A stretch of 64,000 bases of DNA from Microscillaceae bacterium (GCA_011390205.1 JAABSX010000007.1:55938-119937); one strand, 5' to 3'; counted from the first letter of the stretch, positions 1 to 8,201 are shown. The notes: generated from the letters alone by a model not told the origin. A program made the numbers and translations.

Positions 1-272
1 ACAAAGTCTTCGGCTTGTTGATACTCTTCGTTGCTCACCATCTTGCGGTAAAATTTATCAAATGACCGCCAGTTTTGGTTATCAGGAGTGAGAGCAAACT
101 CAACAAAATTAATATGTTCACGAAGTGATAAAGGTGCTTGAGTCATGGCTTCTAGAGCTTGAAGATCCTTGATTTCCTTTTGACTTTGTGAGTGTTGCTC
201 TAGTTCGTTTTCATTTTGACAGGCAGCTAAAGTCAGACCTATCAAGAGAATAATTATTGGAATTTTTTTCAT
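1..272 (-). CDS. Partial lipoprotein of unknown function (C-terminus beyond left edge)
   Basis: The gene reads leftwards and runs off the window after about 90 residues. The N-terminus is a lipoprotein signal peptide: a short basic start (MKK), a hydrophobic stretch and a lipobox ending LAAC (Cys18). This is followed by a polar Q/E/N-rich segment. It should be exported and lipid-anchored in the envelope. I recognise no domain in the visible part. The start codon, the first signal-peptide codons and the upstream 16 bases are almost identical to those of the next gene on the same strand (start at 557), which suggests duplication of the 5' region. The function is unknown. Confidence 0.7.
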   Translation of the reverse strand, partial: MKKIPIIILLIGLTLAACQNENELEQHSQSQKEIKDLQALEAMTQAPLSLREHINFVEFALTPDNQNWRSFDKFYRKMVSNEEYQQAEDF

Positions 273-288
273 AATGTATTAAAATTTA
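249..288 (-). repeat. Direct repeat copy 1: shared leader and start region of the small secreted genes
   Basis: This 40-bp block covers the upstream leader and first codons of the partial lipoprotein gene. It matches 534-573 at 37 of 40 positions, and the two copies are 285 bp apart. The identity stops inside the signal peptide, so only the 5' end is conserved and the mature proteins differ. Confidence 0.85.
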
Positions 289-311
289 AAAGGTTGTAAT
301 AAAAAGACACT

Positions 312-557
312 TTAACAACAAAAGAGTAAAGCATCGGCAATTGGAATAAATGTACTAGAAGTAATCTGACCTGAACTGTCATACCTTTTCTCAATAGCCT
401 GAGTACTTGTTGGTGAGCAACATCCAGTACCCTTATCTGTTGAATAACTGATGGTGATTTCACCACCTTGTTTGGTAGTTTCAGTACAAGAACAAGATTT
501 AGCATCCACAAGATAGGGTAGTGCTAATAAGGAAATAATTATTGCAATTTTTCTCAT
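312..557 (-). CDS. Small secreted cysteine-rich protein, 81 aa
   Basis: This is a short exported protein with a Sec-type signal peptide (residues 1 to about 19, ending VDA). The mature part is only about 60 residues and carries six cysteines in three pairs: CxC at 22 and 24, CC at 46-47, and CC as the last two residues (80-81). The rest is rich in Ser, Thr and Gly. Six paired cysteines would allow three disulfides in an extracytoplasmic protein, which is an inference. There is no recognisable family. It lies about 40 bp upstream of the partial lipoprotein gene on the same strand and shares with it a 40-bp block covering the upstream leader and the start of the signal peptide. It could be a secreted peptide, a toxin-like factor or a structural protein; the sequence does not decide. 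Confidence 0.65.
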   Translation of the reverse strand: MRKIAIIISLLALPYLVDAKSCSCTETTKQGGEITISYSTDKGTGCCSPTSTQAIEKRYDSSGQITSSTFIPIADALLFCC

Positions 558-573
558 AATGTATTAAAATCTA
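534..573 (-). repeat. Direct repeat copy 2: shared leader and start region of the small secreted genes
   Basis: This is the second copy of the 40-bp block, placed over the leader and start of the cysteine-rich 81-aa gene. It differs from 249-288 at three positions. Confidence 0.85.
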
Positions 574-867
574 AGAAGAAATGAATGATTTAAAAAACTT
601 TGAATTTTATATTTCAGGATACATACCAAAGTATCTAATCAAGAATCTACCTCAATGAAGCATTTTATGAAAGCTAATCGGTTTAGATAGTATTTGATTT
701 TTTGATAGTATCAGATAAAGCAAAACCCTTTTGTAAGGATTAGGTAATCAAGTCAATCTACTAATTATAGATTATTTGATTAAAATTTAATGGAGAACAA
801 TCCTTCAAAAAAGCTAGTTTGAAGCATTGCTGTTCAACGTTGAATTAAGACCCATATAATATATTTA

Positions 868-944
868 AAATCCAAATTAAATCCAAATTAAATCCAAATT
901 AAATCCAAATTAAATCCAAATTAAATCCAAATTAAATCCAAATT
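868..944. repeat. Seven perfect 11-bp tandem repeats
   Basis: The unit AAATCCAAATT is repeated exactly seven times without a mismatch (TCC at 871, 882, 893, 904, 915, 926 and 937). It lies in the 599-bp gap between two divergently oriented small secreted-protein genes (557 leftwards and 1157 rightwards). The 11-bp period is close to one helical turn, so the A/T tracts face the same side of the helix and the DNA should be intrinsically curved. The rest of the gap (558-867 and 945-1156) is very AT-rich and I see no gene or clear promoter in it. Confidence 0.95.
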
Positions 945-1156
945 TATGATTTTATAAATAAAAAATAGTATTTTATCTATAATTTGAGATATATTTTATT
1001 TCTTTGAAGATGAAATACTAAGTGATGTAATATGATTTCTGATAAAAAAATCAGTTTATAATAACAGTATAGAGTTATTTTGACCTTATTCTACTGATTT
1101 CTTTGTGAACTATGAATATATATTTACTTTTAAAAAAAATAAAAACTTAAAAACCA

Positions 1157-1363
1157 ATGACTAGACTTATTTTAATTTTAATCTTGAGTGGTAGTTTATT
1201 TGCCTGTTCTTCTGGTTCTAATAAAGAATCAGACTGCAAAACCTGTAAAGATTTTAAGACCCAAGCAGAAGCCAAGGCTTATGCAAAGTCTCACCCCAAG
1301 TGTAAGAAAAGATTGGATTCTGATAAAGACGGAAAGTTTTGCGAAGATTTGCCCAAAGAGTAA
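1157..1363 (+). CDS. Small lipoprotein with Excalibur calcium-binding motif
   Basis: This 68-residue protein has a lipoprotein signal peptide (lipobox LFAC, Cys17) and a C-terminal Excalibur-type motif, D54-x-D56-x-D58-G-x-x-C62-E63. That family is known as a short extracellular Ca2+-binding region in which the DxDxDG loop is followed by CE. Three further cysteines (27, 30 and 49) could form disulfides with each other or with Cys62. The protein is therefore likely to be a surface or periplasmic, membrane-anchored, calcium-binding protein. It stands alone, with the 11-bp tandem array upstream and a convergent permease gene downstream, 10 bp from its stop. Its role is unknown. Confidence 0.75.
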   Translation: MTRLILILILSGSLFACSSGSNKESDCKTCKDFKTQAEAKAYAKSHPKCKKRLDSDKDGKFCEDLPKE

Positions 1364-1373
1364 GCAAGAATTT

Positions 1374-2606
1374 CTATAAATGCTCTCTAATATGAATATT
1401 ACTTGCCCTCATGGCAGGGATGTAGGAGGAGAGAAGCGTAATCAAGATGATGGTCAGCCCAGTAAACAGAAAATCACTCATGACGAGTTTGACAGGGTAG
1501 GAGCTTATCAAAGTACTTTGTGTACCCATCGTTACGAAGCCATAATGTTGCTGTAGCAGGATGATAGATGTTCCTAAGATTAGCCCTAAAAATGCTCCTG
1601 TAAAAGCAATTAAGACACCTTCAAGCCAAAAAATCTGTCTAATGGTTTGTGTGCTAGCACCCATTGCCATCAATACGCCTATGTCTTTTTTCTTGTCTAT
1701 CACGAGCATCATTAGAGAAAAGAAAATATTAAAAGAAGCCACAGCCAATATAAACGAAAGCGTCAGATAGACGAAAAACTTCTCAATCTTGATAGCTCTC
1801 AGTAGGCTTGCTTGCTGTTCATCACTGTTTTTGATAGTAAACTTATTTCCTAGCATTTCCTTTAAAGTATATTGTACTTTGTCAATCGAGAAGCCTTTTT
1901 TTATTTTCAGTTCTAAGGAAGTACGTTTATTGCCATATTCTAGGAGTTCTTGCATAAAATCTAGTGGTACGAACACATACTTTTCATCATAGCTTTTTTC
2001 AAGTGAAAACACGCCTGCGGGGTAGATGCTTTTTCGGTTAAAGCTTTTATCAGGGTTTAGGTTGCTGAGGTTCACCTTGTCAGTGCGTTTAGGATACCAA
2101 AGCTGCAAGTCATCAAACTGATTATTCACTCCGATAGACAAGATAAGCTGCACGCCTCGCCCTAAAATGGCAAAGGCTTGTTTACCTTCTTTGAGTTTAA
2201 AATCACCCATAATCAAGGCAGACTCCAGGCGGCTTTGTGCTTTAAAATTATCGCTTACTCCTTTGAGTGTAACCACCATTTGCCCCTCACGGTAGCGCAG
2301 GAGGGCATTGTCTTCTATGATTTCGCTCACTATCTCTACGCCCTTTGTGCTGCTGATGTCATGCAAAAATCCTGGATTGACCTCAAAAGATTTGCCCTTT
2401 GCGGCAGTAATCTGCAGGTCTGCATTGAAGGTGTGGTGCAGGCCCTTAATGACCTCTTCCAATCCATTAAAGACTGAAAGTGCGATGATTAAGGACATCG
2501 TGCCGACCATGACCACCATGAGAGAAATCATCGAGATGAGGTTGATGAATTGCTTTTTTTGGGTAGAGAAAAAGTACCTTCTTGCTATGTATAAGGGTAG
2601 ATTCAT
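1374..2606 (-). CDS. LolC/LolE-like FtsX-family ABC transporter permease
   Basis: This 410-residue membrane protein has the layout of the LolC/E and MacB type: one N-terminal membrane helix (about 20-46), a large periplasmic domain (about 50-275) and three C-terminal helices (about 278-305, 325-355 and 370-395). The FtsX-type segment between the helices contains the conserved KKDIGVLMAMGAS stretch. LolC/E proteins move lipoproteins from the inner membrane to the carrier LolA with the ATPase LolD. No ATPase gene is adjacent here, so the partner must be encoded elsewhere. The gene follows rbfA on the same strand, an arrangement I recall as common in Bacteroidota, with a palindromic 70-bp element in the gap. 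Another FtsX-family export permease is the alternative. Confidence 0.8.
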   Translation of the reverse strand: MNLPLYIARRYFFSTQKKQFINLISMISLMVVMVGTMSLIIALSVFNGLEEVIKGLHHTFNADLQITAAKGKSFEVNPGFLHDISSTKGVEIVSEIIEDNALLRYREGQMVVTLKGVSDNFKAQSRLESALIMGDFKLKEGKQAFAILGRGVQLILSIGVNNQFDDLQLWYPKRTDKVNLSNLNPDKSFNRKSIYPAGVFSLEKSYDEKYVFVPLDFMQELLEYGNKRTSLELKIKKGFSIDKVQYTLKEMLGNKFTIKNSDEQQASLLRAIKIEKFFVYLTLSFILAVASFNIFFSLMMLVIDKKKDIGVLMAMGASTQTIRQIFWLEGVLIAFTGAFLGLILGTSIILLQQHYGFVTMGTQSTLISSYPVKLVMSDFLFTGLTIILITLLSSYIPAMRASNIHIREHL

Positions 2607-2653
2607 ATTTCAGTAGCATAAGTCATCATTCATATTTCATTTTCAGTATTTTT

Positions 2654-2723
2654 TGTCATGCTGGGGGCATCTGCTTTATTGCGTAGCTTTTTTATACACC
2701 TTCAGATTCCTAGCGGAATGACA
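2654..2723. repeat. Imperfect palindrome resembling a dispersed intergenic element
   Basis: The 70-bp block begins TGTCAT (2654-2659) and ends ATGACA (2718-2723). Inside, ATCTG and CAGAT also pair, giving one long imperfect hairpin. It fills most of the gap between rbfA and the downstream permease gene. From memory it resembles a palindromic repeat scattered between genes in many Bacteroidota. Whether other copies exist in this genome cannot be seen here. Confidence 0.55.
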
Positions 2724-2738
2724 GGGAAATCCTTTACT

Positions 2739-3128
2739 CTATTTCTCATCTTCTTCCTCTTCGTCATTATCTTCTTTTGGTGGAATATCTAGGCTCTCTA
2801 ATAATTGGTCTATTTTGGAGGCGTATTCGGCGGTGTCATCCAAATAAAACTGTAGTTCTGGCACGATTCGGACACTCTTGGCGATGCGGTTTCCTAGAAT
2901 CTGTCGGATGGGCTTGGTGCGGTCACGGATATTTTCTAGCATTTCTTCTTTATTGTCCACCATTAAGAAACTGAGGTAAACTCGTGCGATGCCAAGGTCG
3001 GGGCTTACTCTGACTGTAGTAACAGTGATGAAGGCATTTCCGAAGAGGTGTTTTGCATCTTGCTGGAATATTTCTCCCAAATCTTTTTGTAAGAGTCTTG
3101 ATATTTTTTGCTGTCTTTTGCTTTCCAT
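2739..3128 (-). CDS. rbfA: Ribosome-binding factor A
   Basis: RbfA binds the immature 30S subunit near the 5' end of 16S rRNA and helps its maturation, especially in the cold. The protein starts MESKRQQKISRLLQKDLGEI and contains the family's KH-like core, with VRVSPDLGIARVYLSFL about 40-60 and VRIVPELQFYLDD about 94-106. It ends in a highly acidic tail (DNDEEEEDEK). An in-frame ATG eight codons upstream (3152) is possible, but 3128 gives the usual family start. The length of 129 aa is normal. It is the first gene of a likely rbfA-permease pair on the minus strand. Confidence 0.93.
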   Translation of the reverse strand: MESKRQQKISRLLQKDLGEIFQQDAKHLFGNAFITVTTVRVSPDLGIARVYLSFLMVDNKEEMLENIRDRTKPIRQILGNRIAKSVRIVPELQFYLDDTAEYASKIDQLLESLDIPPKEDNDEEEEDEK

Positions 3129-3278
3129 TGTGTATTTTTTAGAATCTATCATGCAAATATGTTAAATTTGAAACGATTTTGGTAAGAAAACCCAAAAAGC
3201 TTCATTAAAATCCTTTGATTGCTTTGATATAAACAGATTGAGTGCCTGATAGTCAGATATTTACTGTTTTTTTGTGAT

Positions 3279-4784
3279 GTGCTAGGATTCATTTGCGAAA
3301 TTTTTAAAACCACTAAGAAATTGATAAGTTTTTTTAGAGTAAGTACATTTTACAAATATATTTTTTTATTTCTACTGTTTGTAGGGCTGCGTCTTCCTGT
3401 GTTGCTTTTAGATGTACCTTGGCTTTTGCCTGAGTGGAAGTGGATTTTGGTGGGGGAGCGGATGAGCAGGGGTTTTATTCTGTATGCAGAGATTTGGGAC
3501 AATACTGCTCCGCTGAGTGCTTTGGTTTATCAGGGGCTTTACGGGCTTTTTGGAGCTAATCAGCTTGCTTACCAGCTTTTGAGTACTTTATTGATTTTTA
3601 TACAAGCAGTCATGTTTTCAGAGATACTTAAGGGGCGTTATATTTATTCAGACTTGACTTTAGTGCCTGCCTTGCTTTATTTGGTGCTGATGAGTGTGTT
3701 CCCTGATTTTTATATTTTGAGCCCTGCCTTGCTTGCCAATACTTTTTTGCTGATAGTGCTTCGGTATGCTTTTCTGCACATTGCAGAGCGAAGGCGTTAT
3801 AATTCTGTATTTGAGATTGGGGCTTATCTAGGGATAGCTACTTTGTTTTATTTTCCGAGTATTGCATTACTTTTTGCGGTGTCATTGTCTTTTTTGAGCT
3901 TTACGAGCACAAAGTTAAGGGATTATCTATTGATGTTTTTTTCTTTTATTTTTCCGATATTTATTGCTTTTCTGGTGTTTTTTATGAGCAACAGTGAGTA
4001 TGATTTTTATTTGAGTTATATTCAGTCTGTTTTTTATTTACGCCCTATTTTTTATATTTCACCTTTTGGCTTGCTGTTGATTTTTGCTCCTGCACTGATA
4101 TTGAGTCTTTGGCATTTGTTTCGGACATCACAACATTCAAGGTTTACCAATTATCAGAGTTCTTGTCAGACCATTGTGGTATTTTGGCTAGTCTTCTCTG
4201 TATTGAGTATTTTTCTTGATTCGGAGGTGTCTGTGTATAGTTTGATTCCTGCGGTACCTGCTTTGGTTTTTTTGATGACACATCTCTTTTTGATGCTTAA
4301 GAATACACTTTTAAAAGAGATTTTATTTTTGGGTGTGTTGGTGGTATCTATGTATTTTTGCTACAGCACAGTGTTTAAGACTTATTTGCAAGTGCCTATT
4401 CCTTGGCAGGGCTGGCAGTTGTATAGTTTTAAAATACCTACTGATAGATTATTGGCAGCCAAGCACCCGATGTCGGAGCAGTTTAAGGGCAAAAAAATTC
4501 TGGTTTTAGGGGGCAATGTGGGGTATTATTTGCAGGCAAAAGTAGCTTCGCCTTACCTCAACTGGAGGCTTAGTCAGCGTCATTTTGAAAAAATGAACCA
4601 ATATTACGACATCAAAACGCAGGTTTATAGAAATATTTTCCAGAATAGCCACCAAGATACCCCCGAGTATATCATAGATGTGAATGGCACAGCAGAGAAA
4701 TTTTTTAAAGAGCTGCCTTTGGGTGAAGTAAAATATCAAAAAATCGAGGGTAAAAAAAATATTTATCAGCGAAGGCAAGACTAA
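3279..4784 (+). CDS. Polytopic membrane protein, GT-C glycosyltransferase-like
   Basis: The protein has about 501 residues, with around ten hydrophobic helices up to residue about 375 and a soluble C-terminal part of about 120 residues. After the first helix comes a loop with the pattern LYAEIWDNTAPL (69-80). This resembles the acidic first periplasmic loop of GT-C enzymes of the ArnT/PMT (GT39) type, where D/E residues bind the lipid-linked sugar donor. I infer a glycosyltransferase-like envelope protein, not a proven enzyme. The reading frame opens with GTG at 3279 and the first in-frame ATG is residue 62, inside the conserved loop, so a GTG or TTG start is needed. The base composition is T-rich because of the membrane helices. 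It stands alone between rbfA (divergent) and the convergent TPR gene. Confidence 0.6.
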   Translation: MLGFICEIFKTTKKLISFFRVSTFYKYIFLFLLFVGLRLPVLLLDVPWLLPEWKWILVGERMSRGFILYAEIWDNTAPLSALVYQGLYGLFGANQLAYQLLSTLLIFIQAVMFSEILKGRYIYSDLTLVPALLYLVLMSVFPDFYILSPALLANTFLLIVLRYAFLHIAERRRYNSVFEIGAYLGIATLFYFPSIALLFAVSLSFLSFTSTKLRDYLLMFFSFIFPIFIAFLVFFMSNSEYDFYLSYIQSVFYLRPIFYISPFGLLLIFAPALILSLWHLFRTSQHSRFTNYQSSCQTIVVFWLVFSVLSIFLDSEVSVYSLIPAVPALVFLMTHLFLMLKNTLLKEILFLGVLVVSMYFCYSTVFKTYLQVPIPWQGWQLYSFKIPTDRLLAAKHPMSEQFKGKKILVLGGNVGYYLQAKVASPYLNWRLSQRHFEKMNQYYDIKTQVYRNIFQNSHQDTPEYIIDVNGTAEKFFKELPLGEVKYQKIEGKKNIYQRRQD

Positions 4785-4837
4785 TGCATTCACTGATAGA
4801 CAGTATTTTGCTTGTGGAGTAATGTAATGGGTGATTT

Positions 4838-5692
4838 TTATCTCAACCCGTCGCAGCCCTCTAGCATGTCAGCGGCTTGCTCGTATCCGTATCTCATTGC
4901 CAAGTACCAATCTTCACAGGCTTCATTTTGTTTTCCAGTGGCAAATTTGGCGGCTCCTCTGCCAAAATAAGCTTTTCCGACACTCGCATCTTGTTGGATG
5001 ATTTTGTTAAAAATCTTGATAGCACCCTCATAATCTCTTCTCTCCATTTTTTGCTCTCCTTCTATCATCAATGCTTCTAGGTCATCGGGCATGCTTTCGA
5101 GGGTATTTTCACTTCTTCTTTTTTGGAAGGCACTTCCCTCTTTTTCTCCACAGTATTGGATGATTTTTTGGATTGCATTTTCATTTCCCATGTTGGCAGC
5201 CGCTCTCCAGTCTTTGCAAGCCTTTTCTATATCTTTTCTAGCTTCGTAGATTTCTCCTCTGAGATAGTAGGCTTCAGCAAATTGTGGTTTTATTTCGAGG
5301 GCTTTGTCAAAGTCTTGCAATGCCTCTATTTGTCTGCCTAACCCTAGATACAAAGCGCCTCTGCTGGCGTAAGGTTCTGCCTCATTCGGGTCAGATTCGA
5401 TGGCTCGTGCATAGCTACTGAGTGCCTGCGGGTATTCGTTCATGAGGTAATAGACATTCCCGAGATTATGATAAGCAGCGGCATAGGTTGGTTTTTTTTG
5501 GATTGCCTGTTTGTATTTTTGCAGGGCAAGGGTATAGTTTTGGGCATGAAAAGCCTGATTGGCTTCTCGGTAGATGTCCTCTGCTGTCTGAGCAAGTGCA
5601 TTTACTGCTGTGAGCGTCATCATCATTAGGCCTACATAAATGTGAATAGTATATAAAAACTTGTGGGTACGTGGTGTTGTATCAGAGATCAT
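4838..5692 (-). CDS. Exported tetratricopeptide-repeat protein
   Basis: This 284-residue protein has an N-terminal hydrophobic signal (ending ALAQ, residue about 35) and TPR units at about 37-70, 71-104, 105-138 and 139-172. After a charged linker (185-205), two more follow at about 207-275. The repeats carry the usual pattern (for example AAYHNLGNVYYLMNEYPQAL). The last unit of each block ends in an unusual EACxDW(R/Y)xAxxxG form (KACKDWRAAANMG, EACEDWYLAMRYG), a Sel1-like variant often found in Bacteroidota TPR proteins. It probably acts as a periplasmic scaffold; no partner can be named. A start at one of the three consecutive Met codons (23-25) would give a shorter signal peptide. Confidence 0.8.
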   Translation of the reverse strand: MISDTTPRTHKFLYTIHIYVGLMMMTLTAVNALAQTAEDIYREANQAFHAQNYTLALQKYKQAIQKKPTYAAAYHNLGNVYYLMNEYPQALSSYARAIESDPNEAEPYASRGALYLGLGRQIEALQDFDKALEIKPQFAEAYYLRGEIYEARKDIEKACKDWRAAANMGNENAIQKIIQYCGEKEGSAFQKRRSENTLESMPDDLEALMIEGEQKMERRDYEGAIKIFNKIIQQDASVGKAYFGRGAAKFATGKQNEACEDWYLAMRYGYEQAADMLEGCDGLR

Positions 5693-5822
5693 TTTGGTAT
5701 AAAATTTTGTGAATCTTATTAGAACTTAACCCAAAAACGTACCAAGTAAGTTTTTAATATTTATTTCATTCTTAAAAATTTGTCTAAGTATCTGATAATA
5801 AAGAATTTAAGCCTTTTATTTT

Positions 5823-6755
5823 TTAGAAGAAAAGCATTTCGTGTAGTTTGATATTCAGGTTTTTTTCTAATAAAAGATACATCATTCCATCTTTTAGACC
5901 CACATTTGGTACTCTAATGCTGCTTGCTTGGGCACTTTTCATGGCATTGAGGTAAATTTTGGTGGCAGGCACGATGGTATCTGCCCTGTCAGGGTTTAAT
6001 TTTAGAATATTGACTTTTTCTTTGAAAGAAAACTTTTCTAAATACGTCTGTAAAGTTTTGATATCTTCTATCTCGAGCCATTCGCTGCCTGTTTTGGAGA
6101 GGTTATGCACTTTATTGATATTGCCTCCTGTGCCTACGGCAAAGATGGCTTTTTTCTTGGGGAGGTGTTCTTTTCTATTCTCAAAAATCCATTGCTGCAT
6201 TTGTTCATCTATGATGCGTCCGTTTTGAGAATCCACCCCTCTGATAGAACCCATCCCGAAAGAATGTGAAGCCACTTTTTGCTGCCCCTTGTAGAGGTTA
6301 ATCTCTGTGCTGCCTCCCCCTACATCTATATGAATGTAGTTTTTGTCTTTTTCTAGCTGCGTAGCGATGACGTGGCTCAGTATTTCGGCTTCTCTGCTGC
6401 CGTCTATGACTTCAAAGTTTATTCCTATATCTTGTTTGATAACTTGCACCATTTCTTCACCATTTTCTGCCTCTCTGAATGCTGAAGTCGCAATGGCAAG
6501 GTAATCATCTACTTCGTGCAGCTCCATCAGTAGTTTGAATACTTTGAGGAGTTTGAAGAGTTTTTCTTGCTTGTTTTCAGTAATTCTTTGATGATAAAAT
6601 ACGTCCTTGCCCAGTCGGAGTGCAAAGCGTGTATATTCTACTTTTTTGAAAGAAACAATGTTTTTTACATTGGGCTTTTTAGAGTCCTCGGTCAGTACTC
6701 TATTGATTTGCATTCTAGCTCCGTTAGAGCCTATATCGATGGCGGCAAGTTTCAC
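5823..6755 (-). CDS. Ppx/GppA family phosphatase (exopolyphosphatase-like)
   Basis: The 310-residue protein has the sugar-kinase/actin-like fold signature of Ppx/GppA enzymes: DIGSNGARMQI at 7-17, the catalytic-site stretch DGSREAEI at 118-125 with Glu122 as likely catalytic base, and the nucleotide/phosphate loop DVGGGSTE at 144-151. These enzymes hydrolyse inorganic polyphosphate or pppGpp in the cytoplasm. It has only the two core domains and lacks the C-terminal HD-type extension of long Ppx/GppA proteins, as is usual in Bacteroidota. ppk1 lies 48 kb away in the same window. A -7 promoter element is visible just upstream (6781-6788). Substrate preference cannot be told from sequence. Confidence 0.85.
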   Translation of the reverse strand: MKLAAIDIGSNGARMQINRVLTEDSKKPNVKNIVSFKKVEYTRFALRLGKDVFYHQRITENKQEKLFKLLKVFKLLMELHEVDDYLAIATSAFREAENGEEMVQVIKQDIGINFEVIDGSREAEILSHVIATQLEKDKNYIHIDVGGGSTEINLYKGQQKVASHSFGMGSIRGVDSQNGRIIDEQMQQWIFENRKEHLPKKKAIFAVGTGGNINKVHNLSKTGSEWLEIEDIKTLQTYLEKFSFKEKVNILKLNPDRADTIVPATKIYLNAMKSAQASSIRVPNVGLKDGMMYLLLEKNLNIKLHEMLFF

Positions 6756-6780
6756 TATGTGTTATATTTTTGATGATATT

Positions 6781-6788
6781 CAAAGATA
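6781..6788 (-). promoter_or_regulatory. Bacteroidota -7 element upstream of the Ppx/GppA gene
   Basis: On the minus strand this reads TATCTTTG, a full match to TAnnTTTG, 25 bp before the start codon. No TTG sits at the expected -33 distance. Confidence 0.45.
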
Positions 6789-6883
6789 GACATGCTTTTT
6801 TAAATAAATGCCTGCTCAAAATTAGTTTATACTATTTTTTACTGTATTTCTTCTTGATTTGTGTCTTTGTGTCTTTGGTTTAT

Positions 6884-6921
6884 GTCTTCACGAACCACTG
6901 ATTTTTTCGGTTTGTGAAGAC
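6884..6921. repeat. Inverted repeat (hairpin) between hisB and the Ppx/GppA gene
   Basis: The 13-bp arms GTCTTCACGAACC (6884-6896) and GGTTTGTGAAGAC (6909-6921) pair with one G-T wobble, leaving a 12-nt loop. It follows the end of hisB on the same strand but has no U-tract behind it, so it is not a standard terminator. It could mark a processing site or slow transcription. Confidence 0.6.
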
Positions 6922-6979
6922 ACAAACCGAGTGGGAGAGTATCTTCTATGAAATTTTGTTTCTAAAAATCAGGTTGTTA

Positions 6980-8134
6980 TCACAGCACTCCTTTCGTAGA
7001 AGGCAAATCATTGGAGAGTCCATCTTTTTTGATAGCCATTTTGATAGATTTGGCAAATGCTTTAAAAACGGCTTCTATCTGATGATGGTCATTATCACCT
7101 TGTACTTGTATATTAAGATTGCAGAGGGCAGCATCTGAGAATGATTTAAAGAAATGATGCAGCATTTCAGTCGGAAAATCACCTACTTTTTCACGTTTGA
7201 ATGCCCCTTTCCAGACAAACCAAGGTCTTCCCGAAAAATCAATGGCAACCTGTGCAAGGGTTTCATCCATAGGCAACAAAAAATGCCCATATCTTTCTAT
7301 GCCTCTTTTATTTCCGAGTGCTTTCCGAAATGCCTCTCCGAGGGCTAGGGCAGTATCCTCAATGCTGTGATGCTCATCTATGTGCAAATCTCCCTTTACT
7401 CTGATATGCAGGTCAAGTTTGGCATGTTTGGCAAGTTGGTCTAGCATGTGGTCAAAAAAACCCAGACCTGTCTGGTGCTGGTATTTTCCCTCTCCATCCA
7501 GGTTAAGCTCTACCAAGATGTCTGTTTCATTGGTTTTTCGATGAATTTTCGCCGAGCGATTAGGGGCTTGGTATAGTTCTTCTTCTACTTTTAAAAACTG
7601 AAAAATCTCTTCCCAGTCAGTCGTAATGAGCTCTACTACTTCTTCTACCACGGGTTTAGGGTAATAAATCTCATGGCTTGGGTCTTGCATCAAGATTCCC
7701 TTCGCCCCAAGGTTATAGGCGAGCTCCATATCTGAGATTCTATCCCCGATGACATAAGAGTTGGCAAGGTCATACTGTGGGTTATCTAGGTATTTGCCCA
7801 GCATTCCTGTGCGTGGTTTGCGGGTAGGGGCATTGTCTTCCTCAAAAGAGCGGTCAATGTATGTTTCATCAAAATTAATTCCTTCACTCTCAAGGGTTTG
7901 CACCATTTTTTGATGTGCAGGCCAAAAGTGTTCTTCTGGAAATTGTGGCGTGCCTAGTCCGTCTTGGTTAGTAACCATCGCAAGTTCATATTCAAAATCG
8001 CCCACGATTTGTCCCAGACTTCTGATGACTTTGGGATAAAAGGCAAGTTTTTCAAGTGAATCTACCTGAAAATCTTCGGGTGGCTCTATGATTAAAGTGC
8101 CATCTCTGTCTATAAAAAGTATTCTTTTTTTCAT
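6980..8134 (-). CDS. hisB: Bifunctional histidinol-phosphatase / imidazoleglycerol-phosphate dehydratase
   Basis: This enzyme catalyses two steps of histidine synthesis. Residues 1 to about 165 are a HAD-type histidinol-phosphatase with the nucleophile motif D9-R-D11-G-T and a later [10 protein letters not shown] (130-139). Residues about 190-384 are imidazoleglycerol-phosphate dehydratase with its two metal-binding motifs, DEHHSIED (His255, His256, Glu259) and DNDHHQIEA (His350, His351, Glu354). The length of 384 aa is slightly longer than the E. coli fusion, because of a linker of about 25 residues around 165-190. No other his gene is nearby, so it is separated from the rest of the pathway in this window. 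Confidence 0.95.
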   Translation of the reverse strand: MKKRILFIDRDGTLIIEPPEDFQVDSLEKLAFYPKVIRSLGQIVGDFEYELAMVTNQDGLGTPQFPEEHFWPAHQKMVQTLESEGINFDETYIDRSFEEDNAPTRKPRTGMLGKYLDNPQYDLANSYVIGDRISDMELAYNLGAKGILMQDPSHEIYYPKPVVEEVVELITTDWEEIFQFLKVEEELYQAPNRSAKIHRKTNETDILVELNLDGEGKYQHQTGLGFFDHMLDQLAKHAKLDLHIRVKGDLHIDEHHSIEDTALALGEAFRKALGNKRGIERYGHFLLPMDETLAQVAIDFSGRPWFVWKGAFKREKVGDFPTEMLHHFFKSFSDAALCNLNIQVQGDNDHHQIEAVFKAFAKSIKMAIKKDGLSNDLPSTKGVL

Positions 8135-8163
8135 TTTTTGATTGTTTTAAAGTAGTCCCTTAA

Positions 8164-8176
8164 CCCCCGAAGGGGG
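8164..8176 (-). terminator. Small GC hairpin after the arginine deiminase gene
   Basis: On the minus strand CCCCC-TTC-GGGGG forms a tight hairpin with a cUUCGg-type loop, located 26 bp past the deiminase stop and 30 bp before the hisB start. No long U-tract follows, so it is a possible weak terminator or a dispersed palindrome. Confidence 0.4.
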
Positions 8177-8201
8177 AATTTTACTTGTACGGGCTATTGG
8201 T

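Noticed and set aside
868..944. CRISPR array
   Set aside because: The units are 11 bp and directly tandem with no unique spacers, and there are no cas genes.
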